DNA from: Planktothrix tepida PCC 9214
GTDB taxonomy: Bacteria > Cyanobacteriota > Cyanobacteriia > Cyanobacteriales > Microcoleaceae
Assembly (NCBI RefSeq): GCF_900009145.1
Contig: NZ_LN889764.1
Location: 174,528-238,527 of the forward strand
Direction: 5' to 3'
DNA length: 64,000 nt
Numbering within the stretch: position 1 is the first letter of the stretch; every line of letters begins with the position of its first letter. The position numbers and the translations under genes were made by a program. The notes beneath the pieces are model-generated. The model searched no databases. It was not told the DNA's origin and saw nothing but the letters and a program-made list of their open reading frames with translations. Of this stretch, positions 8,650 to 15,834 are shown one piece after another.

Positions 8650-9023
8650 TGGTGTGACCTATTGATCAGTTTGCAAAAAGATTAAAAATGGAGTAAACCC
8701 TTACTCCTGGGGCTTTGTAGCTTTTTGGAGTTTCATCGACCCCGGAAGACCACATAGATTTTTTGCTGTTGAATACAAACATACCATAGATATTAGTATA
8801 TAGATAGTCCTAAAGGTATATCAATATAAGAGATATTTCTCATCTTATTAATAAAGTTTGATTATATAAGCACAAATACTTAACAAAGCATCTTTTTTAG
8901 AAGCCAGAAATGAATCATCAGTTTGATAGGAAGAGAGTCAAGAAATAATACAAAATAGTAGCTTTTGGTCAGGTTGTATTAAAATAATTTTGGTATTTTT
9001 GTATATAAAAAATCCAGATCAAA
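8650..9023. other. Divergent control region between ndhF3 and the GST gene
   Basis: A 374-base AT-rich stretch without a credible gene. It must carry the ndhF3 promoter (minus) and the GST promoter (plus). The most structured site is the inverted repeat at 8818-8836, described separately. No RNA gene was recognised. Confidence 0.6.
8818..8836. promoter_or_regulatory. Candidate LysR-type operator upstream of ndhF3
   Basis: ATATC, nine bases, GATAT: a perfect 5-bp inverted repeat that includes the T-N11-A geometry of LysR-family sites. NDH-1MS operons in cyanobacteria are known to be controlled by the LysR regulator NdhR/CcmR, so position and architecture agree. The exact base match to an NdhR consensus was not tested, and AT-rich DNA produces such repeats by chance. 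Confidence 0.35.
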
Positions 9024-9662
9024 ATGAAGTTATATTATATTCCAACAACCAGAGCCGTGCGTCCCCGTTGGATATTAGAAGAACTCGGAATATCCTATGA
9101 ATTAGTTTATGTGACGATGGCAATGACTCAGGAGCCAGGGTATGAAAAATTGCATCCCCATCGAAAAGTTCCTGTATTAGTGGATGGCGATATCATCATG
9201 TTTGAATCCGCCGCCATTTGTGCCTATTTAGCCGATAAATTTCCTGAAAAACAATTAGCACCCAGCCCAACTTCTGCGGCTCGAAGTTATTACTATCAAT
9301 GGCTATTTTATGCTTCTTTAACTTTAGAAGCACCTGTTGAACAATTTATGTTTAATGTTTTACCGAATTTACCTGAAAAACTTCTACCTCAAAAAGAAAA
9401 AACAAAAGTTCCGGCTGAAGAAGCCTTAATTTGGTTTAATAAAGTCGCCCAACCTCTCAACGAATTATTAAAAACTCAAACCTATCTTGTAGATAATCGT
9501 TTCAGTGCTGCGGATGTAGTGACAGGGGGTGTATTAGTATGGGCGTTACGATTAGGAATGCTTTCTGAAAATTCTCCGGTCAAGGATTATGTACAGCAGC
9601 TAATGGAACGTCCTGCATTGAAAAAAGCGGATGAAGATTTTTATGCAAGAAAATTAACTTAG
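9024..9662 (+). CDS. Glutathione S-transferase family protein
   Basis: 212-residue soluble GST-fold protein. The N-terminal thioredoxin-like domain (about residues 1-80) begins MKLYYIPTTRAVRPRWILEE and contains the cis-proline segment RKVPVLVDGD and the gamma-glutamyl contact FESAAICAYLAD. The all-alpha C-terminal domain (about 90-210) contains FSAADVVTGG with the conserved Asp capping box. GSTs conjugate or transfer glutathione to electrophiles and peroxides; the substrate cannot be told from sequence. It is divergent from ndhF3 and apparently a single-gene unit. Confidence 0.85.
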   Translation: MKLYYIPTTRAVRPRWILEELGISYELVYVTMAMTQEPGYEKLHPHRKVPVLVDGDIIMFESAAICAYLADKFPEKQLAPSPTSAARSYYYQWLFYASLTLEAPVEQFMFNVLPNLPEKLLPQKEKTKVPAEEALIWFNKVAQPLNELLKTQTYLVDNRFSAADVVTGGVLVWALRLGMLSENSPVKDYVQQLMERPALKKADEDFYARKLT

Positions 9663-9840
9663 AGATTGATTTTTTAGATGCTATAGAAAGTCTAAATAGA
9701 TTGTACAATCCTAAGTATCAAGATTATTAATCCCAAAAAATAGACACAAATCTCTGACGATAGATTAGGTTTTAAGTCATTCATACCCCTGATTTAGATT
9801 TGCTATATATCCGAGAAAATATCACAAGGAATTAGAAAAA

Positions 9841-10662
9841 TTAATTTTTAATAATTTGGATAAACTCTTGTAATTTTTGTTCATAGCGATCGCCTGCAAC
9901 TTCAATCACATTATTATGATTAGCTCCTTCCAGCCAAAAGGATAATTTAGGGGTTTTTACCGCGTCAAATAACCGTTGTCCATGACTAAAGGGAATCACT
10001 TGATCTATCGTTCCATGAATCACTAAAACGGGAGCTTTAACGAAAGGAATTTTTCTAAGATTAGCAAACCGATCAAAAGGATATAAAGGAAAATCTATTT
10101 TGACTCGAAAGGTACTCATAAATGTACTTTCCAGAACTAATCCCCCCACCGGTTGACGGGACGCTAAATCTACTGATGGCCCCCCACCGACAGAACGACC
10201 ATAAACAATAATCTGATTAGGGGGAATCTTTAACTGTTGTGTAAGATAATTGTAAGCAGCATCAATCGCTTGATAAGTACCTTGTTCTGAAGGTTTTCCT
10301 TCGCTGGTTCCATAGCCGGGATAATCATAAGCAAAAACAGCAAATCCCATTTGACGAAATCGTTCCAACAAAAAACGATTATCCCCTAAATCTTCAGCAT
10401 TTCCATGACTGTAGAGAATCGTGTATTTTGCTTTTGAGTTCGGTAAATATAACGCGGTGATCTTCACACCCTTGACTGTTTTTAGGGTTAAGAATTCGGG
10501 AGTTTGTACATAACTCGAAGGTTGAGGGACAAAAATCAAACGTTCTGAGTAGAAATAAGCCCAAGCCCCAACAGCGACATAGATAATTATCAGAGAACGG
10601 ATCATTCGTTTTAGGGAAAACTCACCAATAACAAAGCGTTTGATCAACGTCTGGCGGTTCAT
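9841..10662 (-). CDS. Membrane-anchored alpha/beta hydrolase (BEM46/ABHD13-like)
   Basis: 273 residues. A hydrophobic N-terminal segment (about 18-38, RSLIIIYVAVGAWAYF) acts as signal anchor, then an alpha/beta hydrolase fold. Seen: HGNAEDLGD oxyanion-type loop, nucleophile elbow GRSVGGG with Ser, acid region HGTIDQVIPF with Asp, and a late His in GANHNN, so the catalytic triad looks complete. Proteins of this type are serine esterases or peptidases of poorly known substrate. Convergent with the GST gene and divergent from gcvH. Confidence 0.85.
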   Translation of the reverse strand: MNRQTLIKRFVIGEFSLKRMIRSLIIIYVAVGAWAYFYSERLIFVPQPSSYVQTPEFLTLKTVKGVKITALYLPNSKAKYTILYSHGNAEDLGDNRFLLERFRQMGFAVFAYDYPGYGTSEGKPSEQGTYQAIDAAYNYLTQQLKIPPNQIIVYGRSVGGGPSVDLASRQPVGGLVLESTFMSTFRVKIDFPLYPFDRFANLRKIPFVKAPVLVIHGTIDQVIPFSHGQRLFDAVKTPKLSFWLEGANHNNVIEVAGDRYEQKLQEFIQIIKN

Positions 10663-10759
10663 GGCAATCTTTCAGAGGCAAACCTGTTTTGATTCTAATT
10701 TTGTAGTTTAATAGGTTTGGTGAACAATTAATAGAGTTAATCGATAGTGAGGAATGACT

Positions 10760-11143
10760 ATGGCAAACTATCCTGACGACCTCAGATATACAGATGATCA
10801 TGAATATGTCAGACTAGAGGGCGAAATTGCCACTATTGGCATTACGAGCTTTGCTGTGAATCAACTCGGAGATATCGTCTTTGTGGAATTACCTCGTGTA
10901 GGAACTGAGGTTTCTCAAGGTGAAGAATTGGGAACCATTGAATCTGTGAAAGCAGTGGCAGAATTTTATACACCCATCGGGGGTACAGTGATTGAATCCA
11001 ATACAACCCTCGAAGATTCCCCTGAATTGATATCAGATGATCCCTATGGAGAGGGATGGTTAGTTAAAATTCGAGTTAATAATTCCATAGAGTTAGAGAA
11101 TACCTTGTCTGCTGACGAATATCAAAACTACCTCAGAGAATAA
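10760..11143 (+). CDS. gcvH: Glycine cleavage system H protein
   Basis: Lipoyl carrier of the glycine decarboxylase complex, which shuttles the aminomethyl group between P, T and L proteins in photorespiratory glycine breakdown. The 127-residue protein shows the H-protein fold signatures DHEYV near the N-terminus, GDIVFVELP, and the lipoylation site ESVKAVAEFYTP with the modified Lys. The ATG at 10760 is preferred over that at 10754 because AGGA at 10750-10753 is correctly spaced only for the former. P, T and L genes are not in the window. Confidence 0.95.
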   Translation: MANYPDDLRYTDDHEYVRLEGEIATIGITSFAVNQLGDIVFVELPRVGTEVSQGEELGTIESVKAVAEFYTPIGGTVIESNTTLEDSPELISDDPYGEGWLVKIRVNNSIELENTLSADEYQNYLRE

Positions 11144-11214
11144 AGACGCTTAACAGCATTTTGGGTTTTGGGTGTCATCAAAATCTTGATTAAACAGTTT
11201 ATCAAACAATATCT

Positions 11215-11751
11215 ATGTTGAATTTATCCTCCCTATCGGTTCCCGAAAATATCACGTTTGAGCAAGCCATTGAAATTACTCAAACCTTACTGGATAAAAT
11301 TGAAGAAAAACAGTTATTTGAGGCCGAAATTGAAACGGTAATCGTTCAGTTGGTGACAACTCAAAATGGCGCAAGGGGATTTTTTGTCACCTATTTAACT
11401 GATCCTCGCCCCTTCTGTAATCAACCTACAGATGCTGTGATCCAAGCTCTACAAAAATCACCCGAAATTGTATCCGAATTACTGGTGAAAAATATAGCAA
11501 TGTCGGCAGCAATGGCTGTATATCATCGTCGGCATAATAACACCGAAATGGAGAGCAGTTCTCAACGAGTTTCTCAACGGTCTTCTAATTTAATTCAACG
11601 GTTGAATTTTCCCCAGTTGCGATCGCGAGTTCAACAACTTTTTGATAGTGCGAAAACCGGTGAAGGAACCTATCAAGAATTTTTAGACCGTTGGGGATAT
11701 GATGCAGAACAACAAGATGTAATCGCCGAAGTCTTGCAACCTTTATTATAA
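11215..11751 (+). CDS. Conserved-looking protein of unknown function
   Basis: 178-residue soluble protein that I do not recognise as a named family. It is rich in charged and hydrophobic heptads, starts MLNLSSLSVPENITFEQAIE, and contains a central ARGFFVTYLTDPRPFC block followed by SELLVKNIAMSAAMAVYHRR and a C-terminal FDSAKTGEGTYQEFLDRWGY. No signal peptide, membrane segment or catalytic motif is evident. Its length, codon use and position in line after gcvH and before a methyltransferase on the same strand support a real gene; gaps of 71 and 52 bases would allow co-transcription. Confidence 0.75.
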   Translation: MLNLSSLSVPENITFEQAIEITQTLLDKIEEKQLFEAEIETVIVQLVTTQNGARGFFVTYLTDPRPFCNQPTDAVIQALQKSPEIVSELLVKNIAMSAAMAVYHRRHNNTEMESSSQRVSQRSSNLIQRLNFPQLRSRVQQLFDSAKTGEGTYQEFLDRWGYDAEQQDVIAEVLQPLL

Positions 11752-11803
11752 ACTGTTTAACAACGACATAACCTCACCCCATTTAACTCGCCCTCAAATC
11801 GAT

Positions 11804-12877
11804 ATGACTCTAACACAATCCCTTAAAACCCTAGGCTGTTTAGGAGATGTTACCCTAGAAGCCAATCATGTCCGCTTGAAAGGATGGATCACCTCTATTC
11901 AAGGAGAACCCATAGACCAGTTTAAATTAAGGATTGGGAATCAAGAAATTACTGAATTTAAGCTTGAAAAAAATCTCCCTAGTCCTGATGTTCAAAAGCT
12001 TTTTCCGACTTTACCGAATTCTGATCAAGCTCGATTTTTTATTTATATCCCTTTAGACAAAATTGCACCAGAGCAATTTAATACTTTAGTGCAGTTAATT
12101 CCTATTGTAAAGGGAGAAGAGGGAGAAGTTTTATTTAATTTATTAGAATCAACCCTTCCGGTTCCTGAAAAAGAAGATCGCTTAGGAGTAGGTGGTAGTT
12201 TTAAATTTGTCGCGTGTGATTTTCTGGGTCATTTTGTGAATAAAGCGCAATTAAAACCCCATGAATCGATTTTAGATGCGGGATGTGGAGTCGGGCGCAT
12301 GGCCTATTCCCTCAGCTATTATTTAGATGATACCGCCCGTTATGAAGGGTTTGATATTGTGGAAAAATGGATTAACTGGAGTCAATCTGTTATTCATGAA
12401 CATCGACCGAATTTTAACTTTCAATGGGCAAATATTTATAATAAACGCTATAATACAGAAGGAACAATTAAAGTAGAAGACTATTCTTTTCCCTATGGAA
12501 ATGAACAATTTGATTTTGTTTTCCTAACCTCTGTCTTTACCCATTTATATGCGAATGCGGTTCAGAATTATCTGAAAGAAGTACATCGCGTTCTGAAACC
12601 CGGAGGACGGTGCTTATGTACGTTATTTTTATTAAATGAAGAATCAGAAGCTTTAATAAAAACTGGGAAAAGTTCTCAGAACTTAATCCATGAGATAGAA
12701 GGTTCTTTTTGTACCGATTTAGACATTCCTGAAGCTTCAATGGGTCATCGGGAATCTTCTGTTATGCAGTGGATTGAAGCATTAGGATTTACCGTTTCAG
12801 CGAAATATGATGGCTTATGGTGTGGAAGAAATTTTGGGACGAATTACCAAGATATGTTAATTCTAAAAAAAGCCTAA
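11804..12877 (+). CDS. SAM-dependent class I methyltransferase with N-terminal beta-rich domain
   Basis: 357 residues. About residues 1-115 form a beta-rich domain (VRLKGWITSIQGEPIDQFKL) like those attached to glycosyltransferases and methyltransferases in cyanobacterial surface-glycan clusters. Residues about 150-300 form a Rossmann methyltransferase: motif I ESILDAGCGVGRMAYSL, acidic post-I GFDIVEKW, motif IV region FDFVFLTSVFTHL, and KEVHRVLKPGG before strand 5. The acceptor is unknown; there are no sugar genes around. A short intact-looking fragment of a similar protein (KEVYRLLEP) occurs near 52751. Confidence 0.85.
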   Translation: MTLTQSLKTLGCLGDVTLEANHVRLKGWITSIQGEPIDQFKLRIGNQEITEFKLEKNLPSPDVQKLFPTLPNSDQARFFIYIPLDKIAPEQFNTLVQLIPIVKGEEGEVLFNLLESTLPVPEKEDRLGVGGSFKFVACDFLGHFVNKAQLKPHESILDAGCGVGRMAYSLSYYLDDTARYEGFDIVEKWINWSQSVIHEHRPNFNFQWANIYNKRYNTEGTIKVEDYSFPYGNEQFDFVFLTSVFTHLYANAVQNYLKEVHRVLKPGGRCLCTLFLLNEESEALIKTGKSSQNLIHEIEGSFCTDLDIPEASMGHRESSVMQWIEALGFTVSAKYDGLWCGRNFGTNYQDMLILKKA

Positions 12878-12881
12878 CCTC

Positions 12882-12903
12882 GTAGTAAGCCCTTCAGGGC
12901 TTT
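12882..12903. repeat. Short AAGCCCT/AGGGCTT palindromic repeat, copy 1
   Basis: GTAGTAAGCCCTTCAGGGCT followed by TT, just after the methyltransferase stop. Relatives occur inverted at 13080-13100 and direct at 37387-37406. Each forms a short hairpin at a gene 3' end, where it may act as a weak terminator or RNA stabiliser. Confidence 0.7.
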
Positions 12904-12958
12904 CTTCCTTCCCTCTCTCTTAAGCATCCCAATCTTTCCCATAATCTTTAACAGGATT

Positions 12959-13043
12959 ATGAAACAGCTAGAAGTATTACCCCTGTTCCCTGTTCCCTTT
13001 TGAGCAGAAATTTTGGATACAACTCAAATAGAATTGCTATAGA
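12959..13043 (+). repeat. 85-bp dispersed repeat, copy A
   Basis: From ATGAAACAGCTAGAAGTATT to GAATTGCTATAGA. The same 85-base sequence with only a few substitutions, and equal length, occurs at 34695-34779. It includes the tract CCCTGTTCCCTGTTCCC. No coding capacity was recognised. Confidence 0.8.
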
Positions 13044-13061
13044 GGGATTGTTGTTATATTT

Positions 13062-13961
13062 TTAGGTTTTGGGGAATTCAGCCCTTAAGGGCTTACTACA
13101 CATAGATAAGCGGGAAAAAAATGAGGATAAATTTTTATCGGGGGTTGTATTTCCAACACCGTAACACGCTCGTTTTCGCCAAGCAATAATCGGTAAATGT
13201 CCTAGAGGTGCATTCAAGGTAAAATTTAATTCCTCATAATAAATCCAACTGTCTCCCATTCGCCAACCGACTTGCTCACAAAATTTTGTATAATCTCCAT
13301 CTAAATCATAGAAAATTTGCCATTGACTGGTTAAACTAAATAATCCATGACTATAATATTCCCAAAGCCAGTTTAAAGTGTTTAAATCCGTACAGGGAAA
13401 TTGTTCAATATCTTCAACTCTTAACCATTTTTCGGCTTCCCGTTCTCCAATATATAAAATTAATTGCCAAGTATATTCATCTGCTGTTTTCCAATCTCCC
13501 TTTGCTAATAATTCAATTAGGGAACTATAATCTATTCCAACTTCTGATAAGGGAAATGTAGAAGTGATATTAGAATCAAAATCTGTAACAGATGGGAAGG
13601 TTTGATTGAGAGATAATTCAGAATTGAACGCTTTTAAATAGTGTAAAATCGAATCTAACAAACTTTGTAAATGTTGTCGTTCTAGGGTTGCTTGTTGCAG
13701 TTGAAGTTCTAAACTTTCTAAGCGAGGTAAAATATCAGTAAGAGTTAATCTTTTTTTTGATGAGAAATGAGGTTTTTGTTGAGAAAGTTTAAGAGTTTGT
13801 AAGCGTTCCCATGTTTTTTTTGCCCAGTCTAAACGCTTTTGTTCCTGTTCTAAATCTTCCGGTATTGATAGATTAAATTGTAAATCCCATCCACAGACTA
13901 AACAAGCTTCAGGAATCGGTTTTTGATAGGGAGAGTTACAGACGGGACATTGAAAGCTCAT
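13062..13961 (-). CDS. Zinc-ribbon and GUN4-domain protein
   Basis: 299 residues. The N-terminus has a zinc ribbon, C5-x2-C8 and C20-x2-C23. A coiled coil (about 85-110) follows, then a GUN4 domain from about residue 145 (IDYSSLIELLAKGDWKTADE ... RVEDIEQFPCTDLNTLN ... GDYTKFCEQVGWR). GUN4 domains bind porphyrins and stimulate Mg-chelatase; in cyanobacteria many extra GUN4 proteins are fused to regulatory parts, so a role in tetrapyrrole sensing is possible but not shown. The family would normally end near SSFFSRLSMC; the further residues KPLRAEFPKT are encoded by the palindromic repeat at 13080-13100, which moved the stop codon. Confidence 0.85.
   Translation of the reverse strand: MSFQCPVCNSPYQKPIPEACLVCGWDLQFNLSIPEDLEQEQKRLDWAKKTWERLQTLKLSQQKPHFSSKKRLTLTDILPRLESLELQLQQATLERQHLQSLLDSILHYLKAFNSELSLNQTFPSVTDFDSNITSTFPLSEVGIDYSSLIELLAKGDWKTADEYTWQLILYIGEREAEKWLRVEDIEQFPCTDLNTLNWLWEYYSHGLFSLTSQWQIFYDLDGDYTKFCEQVGWRMGDSWIYYEELNFTLNAPLGHLPIIAWRKRACYGVGNTTPDKNLSSFFSRLSMCSKPLRAEFPKT
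13080..13100. repeat. Short palindromic repeat, copy 2, overlapping the GUN4 gene end
   Basis: Inverted relative of the repeat at 12882-12903, with core AAGCCCTTAAGGGCTT. It lies inside the last codons of the minus-strand GUN4 gene and supplies part of its C-terminal tail. Confidence 0.65.
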
Positions 13962-14247
13962 GGAATCAATCCGGTAAAGTTGGTGTTCAGGAGTTTGTGG
14001 TATGTTAACATTTCATACAATCTGCACTCCACCGTCACGACTTTACGCCCCCTGTTTCCTGTCTTTTGATCACAATATTGTATGATTGAACTATCCGGGG
14101 TAATCTTTAGGGAATGTTAGGGCAAGCCAGTTAAAAGAAACGATAAATTATACCTTTTTTGAAACTGTTCGTTGTCCACGCCCATCTTTAAGTTATGTAT
14201 CAAAGGCAATCAATTGTGAAGTTTGCCTATCCATTGGGGGACAAGAA

Positions 14248-15777
14248 ATGATGAACAAGTCTGACTTAACCACTGTTTTAATTATTGATAATCACTCCCT
14301 AGACCTTCAGGCTGTATTGAATTTGTTCAGCCTAGAAGAGGTTAATTTATTGTTTTTAAATCCGGTGGAAGCAGATCTAAATTCAGTGATATTTTCTCTC
14401 CCCGATTTGATTTTTATCGCCGTTGACAAGCTAGATGAAAAACAATTGCGGTTGTGTGAACAGTTAAATATATCTGATGCAACTCAACATATTCCCATTA
14501 TTTGGATTACAGACAATCCCGACAAAGACTGTTTTAAAAAAGCATTAAGTTTAGGAATTATTGATTATCTCTCCACCTATATAGAAAAAGATGAGTTATT
14601 TCTGAAACTCAAAAGCTATTGTAAAATGGCTAAAGAGCGAAAAGCCATCCTAAAAACCTATGAATTATTAGAAGAAGAATTAGTCTGCCAAACCCAGGAG
14701 AATCTGGAGTTAAAAGAAATTAATAATAAATTAGAGGTAAAAGTTGAATTTTATTGTCAAGAATTGGCTGAAGCTCAGGACAAATTAAAACAAGAAATTA
14801 CAGAATCCCAAAAAGCTAAAACGGCTTTATATGAATCTTTAAGTCAAATTAAAGTTATTCAAAATCAGTTGGTAAATAGCGAAAAAATGTCAGCATTAGG
14901 GCAAATGTTAGCAGAAATTGCCCATGAAATTAATAATCCGGTTAATTTTATTTATGGAAATTTAGCCTATGTTCAAGAATATATTGATGATATTTTAAAG
15001 ATTTTTGAACTGTATCAACAGTATTATCCGCAACCTAATCCTACCATTCAAGAAGAAGCGGAAGCTGTGGAATTAGATTTTATTTTGGAAGATTTGCCCA
15101 AAATGTTAGAATCGATGCAAGTGGGAGCAGAACGTATTCGAGAAATTGTTTTAAGTTTACGCAGTTTTGCCCGTCAGGATGGATCAAAAATGAAAGCGAT
15201 TAATCTTCATGAAGGAATTGATAACACCTTAATGATTTTACAAAATCGCTTAAAATCTAAACCGGATCATCCTGCCATTCGCGTGATTAAAGAATATAGT
15301 CCTGCTTTGCCTTTAGTCGAATGTTACGGGGGAGAAATGAATCAAGTTTTTATGAATATTCTAGCCAATGCCATTGATGCCATTGAAGAAAATAGTCAAC
15401 ACAAAAATTTAGAAGAACTTAAAGTTAATCCGAATAAAATTTGGATTAAAACCGATATTATTAATGATCATAATATTTCGATTACCATTCGGGATAATGC
15501 CGGGGGAATGGCAGAGGATATTATTCATCATTTATTTGAACCTTTCTTTACCACAAAACCCGTTGGAAAAGGCACAGGAATTGGTTTATCGATTAGTCAA
15601 CATATTGTAGTAGAAAAACATAACGGAAGTTTACGCTGTATTTCCACCCCAGGAGAAGGAACAGAATTTATTATTGAAATTCCTATGACTCAGGAACTAC
15701 CAACTCCCAAGAATATAGCCGGGAATACAGAGGAAAAAAGTTCACGATTTCGGTTTGAGCATCAGCCTTTGTCTTAA
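14248..15777 (+). CDS. Sensor histidine kinase with degenerate receiver domain
   Basis: 509 residues, cytoplasmic. Residues 1-125 have the receiver fold, but the phospho-acceptor position after PDLIFI is Ala58 instead of Asp (an Asp lies two residues on), and the usual Lys-Pro of the last strand is Thr110-Tyr111. A long coiled coil follows (about 130-210), then a kinase core with His226 in GQMLAEIAHEINNP, N-box NQVFMNILANAIDAI, G1 DNAGGM, F-box FEPFFTTKP and G2 GTGIGLS. The core is intact; the receiver is probably a pseudo-receiver used for protein contact. It lies 57 bases upstream of the haemagglutinin-like gene on the same strand. Confidence 0.92.
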   Translation: MMNKSDLTTVLIIDNHSLDLQAVLNLFSLEEVNLLFLNPVEADLNSVIFSLPDLIFIAVDKLDEKQLRLCEQLNISDATQHIPIIWITDNPDKDCFKKALSLGIIDYLSTYIEKDELFLKLKSYCKMAKERKAILKTYELLEEELVCQTQENLELKEINNKLEVKVEFYCQELAEAQDKLKQEITESQKAKTALYESLSQIKVIQNQLVNSEKMSALGQMLAEIAHEINNPVNFIYGNLAYVQEYIDDILKIFELYQQYYPQPNPTIQEEAEAVELDFILEDLPKMLESMQVGAERIREIVLSLRSFARQDGSKMKAINLHEGIDNTLMILQNRLKSKPDHPAIRVIKEYSPALPLVECYGGEMNQVFMNILANAIDAIEENSQHKNLEELKVNPNKIWIKTDIINDHNISITIRDNAGGMAEDIIHHLFEPFFTTKPVGKGTGIGLSISQHIVVEKHNGSLRCISTPGEGTEFIIEIPMTQELPTPKNIAGNTEEKSSRFRFEHQPLS

Positions 15778-15834
15778 TCATTCTGGTAACAGCTAAACCC
15801 TAAAAGTTTTACAACCTAATTCAAGGGATTAAAT

